Shown here piece after piece: positions 16,926 to 23,304 of a stretch of DNA of 23,304 bases. Position 1 is the first letter of the stretch. Each line of letters starts with the position of its first letter. The notes below the pieces were generated by a model. It saw only the letters and a program-made list of their open reading frames with translations. It was not told the DNA's origin and made no database searches. The stretch is from JBBFMJ01 sp037441225. Its GTDB lineage: Bacteria; Acidobacteriota; Thermoanaerobaculia; UBA2201. Where the stretch lies: the NCBI GenBank assembly GCA_037441225.1, contig JBBISU010000045.1:1-23304 (forward strand), in the 5' to 3' direction. The position numbers and the translations under genes are program-made.

Positions 16926-16950
16926 GGGCGGGGACAAGCCACTCCCCTAC
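16926..16950 (-). repeat. REP-like hairpin, minus orientation
   Basis: On the minus strand GTAGGGG, arm AGTGG, loop CTTGT, arm CCCCG, CCC. Same subtype as 12686-12709 with one substitution. Confidence 0.75.
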
Positions 16951-17049
16951 GGGCTCCATAAAAATAATGAAAATTTTTTTAAAATTTGTATTTGCGGGCT
17001 AAAAAATTAAAACCATACAGCAAAATAAATTTTATTGTGTCTTGCTTAT

Positions 17050-17079
17050 GTAGAGGGCGATGACAAGCATCGCCCCTAC
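17050..17079 (-). repeat. REP-like hairpin with near-symmetric ends
   Basis: On the minus strand GTAGGGG, arm CGATG, loop CTTGT, arm CATCG, then CCCTCTAC. Both ends read GTAG (one arm carries an extra base), so the palindrome is longer than in the other copies. Confidence 0.75.
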
Positions 17080-17102
17080 TGAAAACAAAAAAATAAAAAA
17101 AT

Positions 17103-17127
17103 ATAGGGGTCGCATTTTAATCGCTCC
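17103..17127 (+). repeat. degenerate REP-like element
   Basis: ATAGGGGTCGCATTTTAATCG then CTCC. The foot begins ATAG rather than GTAG and the pairing is partial. Confidence 0.45.
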
Positions 17128-17180
17128 TTTAATAAAAAAACTATATCTTAGAAGTTGAATTTATGCGACTTAAAATTTAA

Positions 17181-17220
17181 AAAAAAATTAACATAGGGGT
17201 GATTCAAACATCACCCCTAT
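17181..17220 (-). terminator. hairpin plus T-run after mdh (REP-derived)
   Basis: ATAGGGGTGAT (17193-17203) and ATCACCCCTAT (17210-17220) form a perfect 11-base inverted repeat with a six-base loop. Read on the minus strand, downstream of the mdh stop at 17252, the hairpin is followed within a few bases by a run of T (the A-run just left of 17190). This has the shape of an intrinsic terminator, apparently built from a member of the REP-like family. Confidence 0.5.
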
Positions 17221-17251
17221 AAAGGACAAAAATATAATTTTTAAAATTAAA

Positions 17252-18178
17252 TTAAACTTTTAGTAAATCAATAAGCTCCTTCACTGCATCTGCTGATTTT
17301 TTTAGCATTTCTTTTTCTTCTTTATTCAATTTCAATTCAACTATTTTTTCAACACCTTTTGCACCTATGATTGCTGGCAGTCCTAAATAAATTCCTTTAA
17401 ATCCATATTCACCTTCAACATAAACAGCACAAGGCAAAAGTTTTTTCTTGTCTTTTACAATTGCTTCAACCATTTCAGTAACAGCAGCAGAGGGTGCATA
17501 GTAAGCAGAACCTGTCTTAAGCAATGCTACAATTTCTCCACCACCTTTTCTTGTCCTTTCCACAATTGCTTCAATTTTATCCTTTGGCAAAAATTCAGAT
17601 ATTGGAATACCTTGAACTGTGCAATAACGAACAATGGGAACCATTGTATCACCATGTCCACCCAATACAAGGGCTGTTATTGATTCAACAGAGATGTTTA
17701 ATTCCATTGAAAGAAATGTCCTCATCCTTGCTGTATCAAGGATTCCTGCCATACCAAAAACCCTTTCCTTAGGAAATCCTGTTACCCTTCTTGCAACTTC
17801 ACACATTGCATCTAGGGGGTTTGAAACAATGATCATTATTCCATCTTTTGAAAACCTGCCAGATTCCCTTGCACAAACAGAAACGATTTCTTCATTTGCT
17901 TTCAACAAATCATCCCTTGACATCCCAGGCTTTCTTGGAAGTCCTGCTGTAATAACAATAATATCTGAGTTTGCAGTATCCTCATAAGAATTTGTTCCTT
18001 TTACCCTTGAATCAAATCCAACAATAGGTCCTGATTGATAAATATCAAGCCCTTTTCCCTGTGGCATCCCTTCTATGATGTCAAGTAAAACAACATCCCC
18101 TAATTCCATCTCAGCAATTCGCTGAGCACAAACCTCGCCTACATGCCCTGCACCAATAACTGTAATTTTTTTTCTCAT
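17252..18178 (-). CDS. mdh: malate dehydrogenase (LDH-like)
   Basis: Interconverts malate and oxaloacetate with NAD in the TCA cycle. The 308 residues show the Rossmann motif GAGHVG (9-14) with D33 as the NAD-selecting acid, the active-site loop RKPGMSR with R82 (the residue that makes this family MDH rather than LDH, which has Gln) and R88, NPLD at 120-123, the D148/R151 pair, and catalytic H175 in GGHGD. It is the Mdh type 3 (LDH-like) form found widely outside enteric bacteria. The ATG follows AAGGAGG with a four-base gap. It lies 15 bases after icd and is surely co-transcribed with it, linking two TCA steps. Confidence 0.96.
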   Translation of the reverse strand: MRKKITVIGAGHVGEVCAQRIAEMELGDVVLLDIIEGMPQGKGLDIYQSGPIVGFDSRVKGTNSYEDTANSDIIVITAGLPRKPGMSRDDLLKANEEIVSVCARESGRFSKDGIMIIVSNPLDAMCEVARRVTGFPKERVFGMAGILDTARMRTFLSMELNISVESITALVLGGHGDTMVPIVRYCTVQGIPISEFLPKDKIEAIVERTRKGGGEIVALLKTGSAYYAPSAAVTEMVEAIVKDKKKLLPCAVYVEGEYGFKGIYLGLPAIIGAKGVEKIVELKLNKEEKEMLKKSADAVKELIDLLKV

Positions 18179-18193
18179 ATAACCTCCTTAAAT

Positions 18194-19438
18194 TTAATTC
18201 ATATTTTCTATAATTGCTTCTGCAAACTCTGATGTTTTGAGCTCTTTTGCTCCTTCCATTTGTCTTGCTAAATCATAGGTTACCCTTTTTTGTGAAATTG
18301 CACCTGCTATCCCTTTTTCAACTAAATCCTTTGCTTCTTTCCATCCCATAAATTCAAGCATCATTGCACCTGATAAAATCAAAGATCCCGGATTAACTTT
18401 ATCAAGGTTTGCATATTTTGGAGCAGTCCCGTGGGTTGCTTCAAACAATGCTGCTTCGTCCCCTATGTTTGCCCCAGGAGCAATTCCCAATCCACCAACT
18501 TGAGCTGCTAAGGCATCTGATAAATAATCACCATTTAAATTTGGAGTACAAATTACACTATATTCATCTGGCCTTAAAAGCACTTGCTGGAACATAGAAT
18601 CTGCAACCCTATCTTTAATTAAAATTTTTCCTGCTGGTACTTTTCCATTATAATTTTTTGTAACTTCTTCTTCTGAAATCGTTATATCAGAAAAATTTTC
18701 CTTTGCTTCTTTGTAGCCCCATTCCCTGAAAGCCCCTTCTGTGAATTTCATAATGTTTCCTTTGTGAACAAGTGTAACAGAAGTTCTATTTTGTGCAATT
18801 GCATATTTTATTGCCATTCTGACCAGGCGCCTTGATGCAAATTCACTTATTGGTTTAATACCAATTCCACTTTCAATTCTTATATTTTTCCCCATCTTTT
18901 TATTTAAAAACTTAATTACCTTTTTTGCTTCTTCTGTTTCTGCTTTCCATTCAATTCCTGCATAAACATCTTCAGTATTTTCCCTAAAAATAATCATATC
19001 AACAAGTTCTGGTTTTTTAACAGGGGAAGGAACCCCTTTATACCATTTAACAGGCCTAACACAGGCATATAAATCAAGAACCTGTCTTAAAGTTACATTT
19101 AAAGAACGAATCCCACCACCAATTGGAGTAGTTAAAGGACCTTTGATTGCAATTTTATAATAAGCAATTGCTTTAAGTGTCTCTTCTGGAAGCCATTCAT
19201 TGAATTTATTAAATGCTGTCTCCCCTGCCCAAATCTCCATCCAATGAATTTTTCTTTTTCCACCATAAGCTTTCTCCACTGCTGCATTTAAGACCTTCTC
19301 AGTTGCCCTCCATATATCAGGACCTGTCCCGTCACCTCTTATAAATGGGATAATTGGCTCATCTGGTACTTGAAACTTTCCATCAATTACTTCAATTTTT
19401 TTACCCTCTTTTGGTTCTTCTGATAATTTCCATTCCAT
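18194..19438 (-). CDS. icd: isocitrate dehydrogenase (NADP-dependent)
   Basis: Oxidatively decarboxylates isocitrate to 2-oxoglutarate in the TCA cycle. The 414 residues can be aligned by eye with E. coli Icd (416) almost throughout. Seen: substrate loop [11 protein letters not shown] with S112 (equivalent to the phosphorylatable Ser113), [27 protein letters not shown], the metal-site segment [17 protein letters not shown], and [17 protein letters not shown]. The NADP determinants Lys-Tyr in APKY and the later Tyr/Arg pair in [11 protein letters not shown] are kept, so NADP rather than NAD is expected. The start has AGGAGG five bases ahead. First gene of the icd-mdh pair and divergent from the kinase gene. 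An AceK-type control of Ser112 is possible but no aceK is in view. Confidence 0.97.
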   Translation of the reverse strand: MEWKLSEEPKEGKKIEVIDGKFQVPDEPIIPFIRGDGTGPDIWRATEKVLNAAVEKAYGGKRKIHWMEIWAGETAFNKFNEWLPEETLKAIAYYKIAIKGPLTTPIGGGIRSLNVTLRQVLDLYACVRPVKWYKGVPSPVKKPELVDMIIFRENTEDVYAGIEWKAETEEAKKVIKFLNKKMGKNIRIESGIGIKPISEFASRRLVRMAIKYAIAQNRTSVTLVHKGNIMKFTEGAFREWGYKEAKENFSDITISEEEVTKNYNGKVPAGKILIKDRVADSMFQQVLLRPDEYSVICTPNLNGDYLSDALAAQVGGLGIAPGANIGDEAALFEATHGTAPKYANLDKVNPGSLILSGAMMLEFMGWKEAKDLVEKGIAGAISQKRVTYDLARQMEGAKELKTSEFAEAIIENMN

Positions 19439-19466
19439 AGATACCTCCTAAATTTAATTTCAAATA

Positions 19467-19495
19467 AAACTATCATAAATTTATTTTTTTGTCAA
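19467..19495 (-). promoter_or_regulatory. candidate icd-mdh promoter
   Basis: Minus strand: an exact TTGACA (19490-19495), 17 bases, then TAGTTT (19467-19472). The -35 is perfect and the -10 weak; a TATGAT (19471-19476 area) is a better -10 match but too close. The predicted leader of about 20 bases carries the AGGAGG ribosome site. Confidence 0.45.
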
Positions 19496-19567
19496 ACAAG
19501 ATTTATTAAAACCATCAATGAAGAGTGAAACTTTCTTGCAAAATTGTAATATATTTTAATATTTATG

Positions 19568-19596
19568 TTTAAATATTTATCTCTTTGTTATATAAT
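19568..19596 (+). promoter_or_regulatory. kinase-gene promoter, leaderless type
   Basis: TTTAAA (19568-19573), 17 bases, exact TATAAT (19591-19596). The ATG at 19603 begins six bases after the -10 box, where transcription itself should start, and no Shine-Dalgarno is present. This is the standard signature of a leaderless message. Confidence 0.6.
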
Positions 19597-19602
19597 TTAT
19601 TT

Positions 19603-22600
19603 ATGGAATTGCTTTTTGAAAGATACCAGCCGAAAAAAAAATTAGGGGAAGGCGGATTTGCTGAGGTCTGGCTTGCAGAAGATTTAAATCAGAAAAGAGA
19701 AGTTGCTTTAAAAATTTTAAAACAATTGGATGAGACATCAAAATTTAGATTTAAAAAAGAGTATCATATTTTAAGTAAGTTAAATAATTTAGGTATCGTA
19801 AAGGTCTTTGAATATTTGCAAAATTCCCATATTTTATATTCAATGGAATTTATTAAAGGCAAAAATATAAGGGATTATCTTTTTTCTTATGATTGGACTG
19901 AAGGAGAAAGGGAAGGTCCTTATTATATCCATAGAGATGGAATTGAAAAAGCATTGGAAATTTTTTATCAAACAGCAAGTACACTACATTATATTCACAG
20001 TGAAAATATAATTCATAGGGATTTAAAGCCAGAAAATATTTTCTTTGATGAAGTAAATGATTATGTCAAGATTTTGGACTTTGGTCTTGTAAAAGAAGAA
20101 TTGTCAATACAACAAACACAGAAGGATTTAATCCAAGGAACACCTGCTTACATTTCCCCTGAATATATCAAGGGTAAGGAAATTGATTTGAGGGCTGATC
20201 TTTATGCCTTAGGCGTAATTTTTTATGAACTTTTGACAGGCCGTCTCCCTTTTTCTTCAAGTTCAATAATGCTTTTACTTGAATCTCATTTAAAACAAAT
20301 CCCAAAACCTCCAACTTTTTATAATTCTTTAATCCCTGATGAAATGGAAGAAATAATATTAAAACTCTTAGAAAAAGAGCCACAGAGAAGGTTTGCTTAT
20401 GCAATAGAGGTTGCTCAGAAGATTAAAAAGGTAATGGAATCATTTAAAAGAGGAGAAGAAAAAAAGAAAACAAGAGAGGAAAAGACAATTGCAATTGAGC
20501 CAAAACTGCCAGAACAATTATTTGTGGCACCTTGGATTGGAAAAAAGGAAGAATTAAAGCGTGCTTTTCTATCAGTAGAAAGATTAAATCAAAAGCAGGG
20601 GGGAATCCTTACTATTGAAGGAGAACATGGTTCAGGAAAAAGCAGATTTGCAGAGGAGATAAAATCAAAGGCAATTGAAAACGGCTTTGAAGTTTTTTCT
20701 GCTTTAAGCAAAGAAGAAGTACCTTATCCCTTTTATCTTTTTGAAAAAATTGTATCCCAATTTTTGAAAAAATATAAAAAAATTCTAATGGAGGAAGGTG
20801 AGATAATCCTTCAATTTTTTCCTGAAATCCAAAAAGAAATTGAAAAAACAGAAGAATTTGGAACAATACCACAAATTGATCCAAAGGGGGAAAAAGCAAG
20901 GCTTTTTTATTCTTTTTATTCAATAATTAAAAATTTAAGTGAAAAAAAGCCCCTTGTCTTTTTATTTGATGATTTACAATGGGCAGATCCTTCATCCTTA
21001 GAACTCTTAAATCATTTAATTTATATGTTATGTTTTTCAGAAAATCCGTTGCCTGTTTTGTTTTGTTTGAGTTATACTCCTGAAGAAGTTTCAGAAGAAA
21101 ATAAAAATATTTTATTTAAATATAAAAATAAATCAGAAATTATAGTTTTAAAACCCTTTAATTTAGAAGAATTACAAGAGTTTGTCCAATCTTTATTATA
21201 TAACCCAGAACCCCTTCCCTTATCTTTTCTTGAAATTTTACTAAATCAAACAGGAGGAAATCCTCTTTTTATAATGGAAACAGTTAAAGCTTTGATTGAT
21301 GAAGGGTTTTTAAAAAGGCAGACAGGAAGAATAAATTGGATTATTGCATCTTATAAAGATGCCCAAAGGGCAACTATGACACTTCAAAAATTAGCCCTTC
21401 CTGAGACAATTAAGGAAAATTTAAAATTGAGACTAAGAAAATATAATGAGAAGGAGCTGGCAATTTTACAGAATGCTGCACTAATTGGGAAAAAATTCCC
21501 TTTTGTTTTATGGCATAAAATATCTGATATAACAGAAGATGAACTATTAAACTTGGCAGAAAAACTTTTAAAAGATAGAATTTTAAAGGAACTGCCAAAT
21601 GAAATTTTAGAATTTTATAATGACCAAATAAGAAAAATCTTAATTGAAGAAATATCAGGTTTGAAGAAAAGAAGGGTTCAAGGAAAGATTGCAAATGCAA
21701 TTCTGTCCTTTTATAAAGAAGTTCCAGAAGAACTTTACTTAACTTTAGCACAAAGTTTAGAGGCATCAGATAGAGGAAGGGAAGCAAAAGTTTATTACAA
21801 AAAATTAGCAGCAAAACATTTTAAGGTCTATGATTTAATTCAAGCAGAAGAATTATGGAAAAAAGTTTTAAGTTTTTCAGAAGGAAAAGAAAAAGCAGAA
21901 TCTTTAAAAAATTTAGGTGATATAATGGCTTATAGTGGAAGATATGAGGAAGCAAAAAATTATTATTTGGAAGGAATAAATATTTCTTCGCCTTTAGAGG
22001 AAGAGTATTTTGATTTAAAAATATCTCTTGGTTCCCTTTATAGTCAAATGGGTGATTATAAAAAAACGGCTGAGATTTTTGATGAAATAAATAAAGAATT
22101 AGATTTAGAAAAGATGGAAAAACAATTGGGTTGGGTTTATTATTATAAAGGAATTATAAATTACAGTTTAGGAAATCAAACAGAAGCAATAAATTTTTTC
22201 AAAGAAAGTTTAAAAATCTTTGAAAAATTAGAAAATGTAGAAGGAATTCTTGCCATCTATGGTTCTATGGGTGCTCCATATTTTATTTCAGGAAAAACAA
22301 TAGAAGCAGAAAATATATTCAAAGAGGGATTAAAGCTTTCATCAAAATATGGCGATTTTAGAAGGAAACTTTTATGTCTATCAAATTTAATATCTTTAAA
22401 ATTGAATTTAGGAAATTATGAGGAAATGGATGAATATTTCAAAGAAGCATTAAACTTATCATCAAGTATTGGGGATTTAAGGATTTATTCTCACATTCTT
22501 TATATTAAAGGATTGTTTTTGAAGAGAAAAAAAGAATTAAAGGAAAGCATAGATTATCTTGAAAAAGCAAAGGATTTAAGTTTGGAAATTTCTGCAAAGG

Positions 22601-23001
22601 AAGTTTATTGCGATTCTTTGGTTAATCTTTCTACTGCTTTGATAGAAGAAGGAGTTTTAGAAAAGGCAAAAAATTATTTAAATCAAACAAGAGAAATTGC
22701 CTTTGAATTGAACTATCTTGTTAATTTGAATTATATTGATTTTTTAATTAATTTTTTAAAATTTTTAGAGGGAAATAAAGAGGCATGCAAAAAAATGGAA
22801 GAAAAGTTAAAAGAAATCAAAGAAAAAGGTGACCCTTATGATTTTGTTGAATGTTCAATCTATTTTGCAAAAGCATTAAAGAATTTAAATGAAAATGAAA
22901 AAGCAAAAGAATGCCTTCAAGAAGCACTTGAAATTGCAGAAGAAAAAAATTACAACTATTTAGTAAGAAAAATAGAAGAAGAGTTCTCAGGAATTAATTA
23001 A
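19603..23001 (+). CDS. PknK-like Ser/Thr kinase with AAA_16 ATPase and TPR domains
   Basis: A large soluble signalling protein (1132 residues, no membrane helix). The N-terminal Hanks-type kinase (about 8-275) is complete: glycine loop GEGGFAEVW (15-23), K37 in VALKIL, HRDLKPEN (138-145), DFG at 159-161, GTPAYISPEY, and DLRADLYALGVIFYELLTGRLPF. After a charged linker comes an AAA_16/STAND-type ATPase with P-loop GEHGSGKS (340-347) and Walker B FLFDDLQWAD (D456-D457). The last third, from about residue 745 to the end, is a run of TPR-like helical repeats (e.g. LKNLGDIMAYSGRYEEAKNY). This order matches PknK-type kinases, in which the ATPase-TPR part is thought to receive signals and control the kinase. 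An in-frame TTG at 19585 is rejected because the -10 box overlaps it. The gene stands alone; targets are unknown. Confidence 0.93.
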   Translation: MELLFERYQPKKKLGEGGFAEVWLAEDLNQKREVALKILKQLDETSKFRFKKEYHILSKLNNLGIVKVFEYLQNSHILYSMEFIKGKNIRDYLFSYDWTEGEREGPYYIHRDGIEKALEIFYQTASTLHYIHSENIIHRDLKPENIFFDEVNDYVKILDFGLVKEELSIQQTQKDLIQGTPAYISPEYIKGKEIDLRADLYALGVIFYELLTGRLPFSSSSIMLLLESHLKQIPKPPTFYNSLIPDEMEEIILKLLEKEPQRRFAYAIEVAQKIKKVMESFKRGEEKKKTREEKTIAIEPKLPEQLFVAPWIGKKEELKRAFLSVERLNQKQGGILTIEGEHGSGKSRFAEEIKSKAIENGFEVFSALSKEEVPYPFYLFEKIVSQFLKKYKKILMEEGEIILQFFPEIQKEIEKTEEFGTIPQIDPKGEKARLFYSFYSIIKNLSEKKPLVFLFDDLQWADPSSLELLNHLIYMLCFSENPLPVLFCLSYTPEEVSEENKNILFKYKNKSEIIVLKPFNLEELQEFVQSLLYNPEPLPLSFLEILLNQTGGNPLFIMETVKALIDEGFLKRQTGRINWIIASYKDAQRATMTLQKLALPETIKENLKLRLRKYNEKELAILQNAALIGKKFPFVLWHKISDITEDELLNLAEKLLKDRILKELPNEILEFYNDQIRKILIEEISGLKKRRVQGKIANAILSFYKEVPEELYLTLAQSLEASDRGREAKVYYKKLAAKHFKVYDLIQAEELWKKVLSFSEGKEKAESLKNLGDIMAYSGRYEEAKNYYLEGINISSPLEEEYFDLKISLGSLYSQMGDYKKTAEIFDEINKELDLEKMEKQLGWVYYYKGIINYSLGNQTEAINFFKESLKIFEKLENVEGILAIYGSMGAPYFISGKTIEAENIFKEGLKLSSKYGDFRRKLLCLSNLISLKLNLGNYEEMDEYFKEALNLSSSIGDLRIYSHILYIKGLFLKRKKELKESIDYLEKAKDLSLEISAKEVYCDSLVNLSTALIEEGVLEKAKNYLNQTREIAFELNYLVNLNYIDFLINFLKFLEGNKEACKKMEEKLKEIKEKGDPYDFVECSIYFAKALKNLNENEKAKECLQEALEIAEEKNYNYLVRKIEEEFSGIN

Positions 23002-23004
23002 CCC

Positions 23005-23078
23005 AAAAAATGCAGTTGAAAATGAGATAAAATAGAGCAGCAGTGTAGGGGTCGCACTTGTGCGACCCGTAAAATAAT
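23005..23078 (+). repeat. compound repeat, copy 2 (A-tract, GAGCAG tract, REP hairpin)
   Basis: AAAAAATGCAGTTGAAAAT (23005-23023), a short GAGCAG tract (23034-23044) and a REP hairpin (23045-23069) followed by GTAAAATAATTTAC. It parallels 16773-16861. The hairpin has perfect arms GGGTCGCA and TGCGACCC around loop CTTG. It starts just three bases past the kinase stop and may act on the 3' end of that transcript, although no T-run follows. Confidence 0.75.
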
Positions 23079-23304
23079 TTACAAAAAACAAATTATTACC
23101 CATCTTACCCAATAAAAAATATGTGAAAATCCTTTGGAATAAAGCATTTCCTCCATAATTAAAATTTCTGTTATGCTTCAGATGGAAATGGACAAAATGG
23201 ATTTGCTAAAATAGATTAGGCATGAGGAGTAAGCCCCAAAGGGATTGGTGCACCAAAGGTGCTTAAAACCCTTGACGGCTTAAAGTCCAAAATATTATAA
23301 TAAT
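23079..23304. other. gene-free right edge with a nested palindrome
   Basis: No gene is visible. At 23231-23281 three nested inverted pairs line up: AAGCC (23231-23235) with GGCTT (23277-23281), GGG (23241-23243) with CCC (23269-23271), and GCACC (23250-23254) with GGTGC (23258-23262) around AAA. This block is less AT-rich than its surroundings and may be a structured RNA end or another repeat type. GGAAATGGACA near 23184 also occurs near 12733, within the repeat-bearing gap. Confidence 0.35.

Larger units (their letters stand above)
16755..17251. other. gene-free region packed with REP-like hairpins
   Basis: About 500 bases between the efp promoter area and the mdh stop, with no credible gene. 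It contains six REP-like elements or remnants: 16828-16852, 16874-16900, 16926-16950, 17050-17079, 17103-17127 and 17193-17220, in both orientations, separated by very AT-rich filler. ATGCGAC at 17163-17169 may be the displaced right arm of the 17103 copy (GTCGCAT at 17109-17115). A compound repeat covers 16773-16861. Confidence 0.7.

Noticed and set aside
16828..17220. possible CRISPR array (several similar short repeats in a row)
   Set aside because: The units are palindromic, of several subtypes and both orientations, irregularly spaced, and have AT-rich filler rather than uniform spacers. No cas genes are present.

Overview
The window is AT-rich bacterial DNA using the standard code. An outer-membrane assembly protein (BamA), a LolCD-like ABC pair and a lipoprotein solute-binding protein point to a diderm (Gram-negative-type) bacterium. 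A large Ser/Thr kinase-ATPase-TPR protein, an S9 peptidase, a CHASE2 cyclase and the lysS-lolCD-bamA gene order would fit an uncultured Acidobacteriota-like or deltaproteobacteria-like lineage, but the phylum is an inference. Protein-coding genes fill almost everything; I see no tRNA, rRNA, CRISPR array, transposase or prophage.

Region 1 (127-10370, minus strand) is one tightly packed, translationally coupled run of seven genes: lysS, a LolC/E-like permease, a LolD-like ATPase, a ClpC-like AAA+ unfoldase, bamA, a DUF374 acyltransferase and a CHASE2-adenylate cyclase. Most neighbours overlap by 8-17 bases. The theme is envelope biogenesis (lipoprotein export, outer-membrane protein insertion, lipid acylation), with a quality-control ATPase and a cAMP sensor attached. 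The Clp protein is the most unusual gene: its second AAA+ module keeps the Walker A motif but has lost the Walker B acidic pair, sensor 1, the arginine finger and sensor 2.

Region 2 (10460-12451, plus strand) is a secreted S9-family serine peptidase, divergent from lysS. Region 3 (12756-16708, minus strand) is efp followed by an oligopeptide-type ABC importer (binding protein, DppB-like and DppC-like permeases) with 4- to 14-base overlaps. The importer ATPases are not here. The EF-P has arginine where the usual modified lysine sits. Region 4 (17252-19438, minus strand) is the TCA pair icd-mdh. Region 5 (19603-23001, plus strand) is a 1132-residue PknK-like kinase/AAA_16/TPR protein that appears to be read from a leaderless transcript.

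The gaps at 12.5-12.75 kb, 16.75-17.25 kb and 23.0-23.1 kb carry a family of about nine REP-like hairpins. The best copies share a GTAGGGG foot and a CTTGT loop, while their stems differ by compensating changes. Two copies lie in a longer compound repeat that includes a GAGCAG-type tract. A related tract at 12.75 kb supplies the last codons and stop of the DppC-like permease gene. No toxin, phage-defence or otherwise clearly new multi-gene system is evident. The strongest leads are the degenerate Clp in the lol-bam operon, the covarying hairpin family and the arginine-type EF-P.
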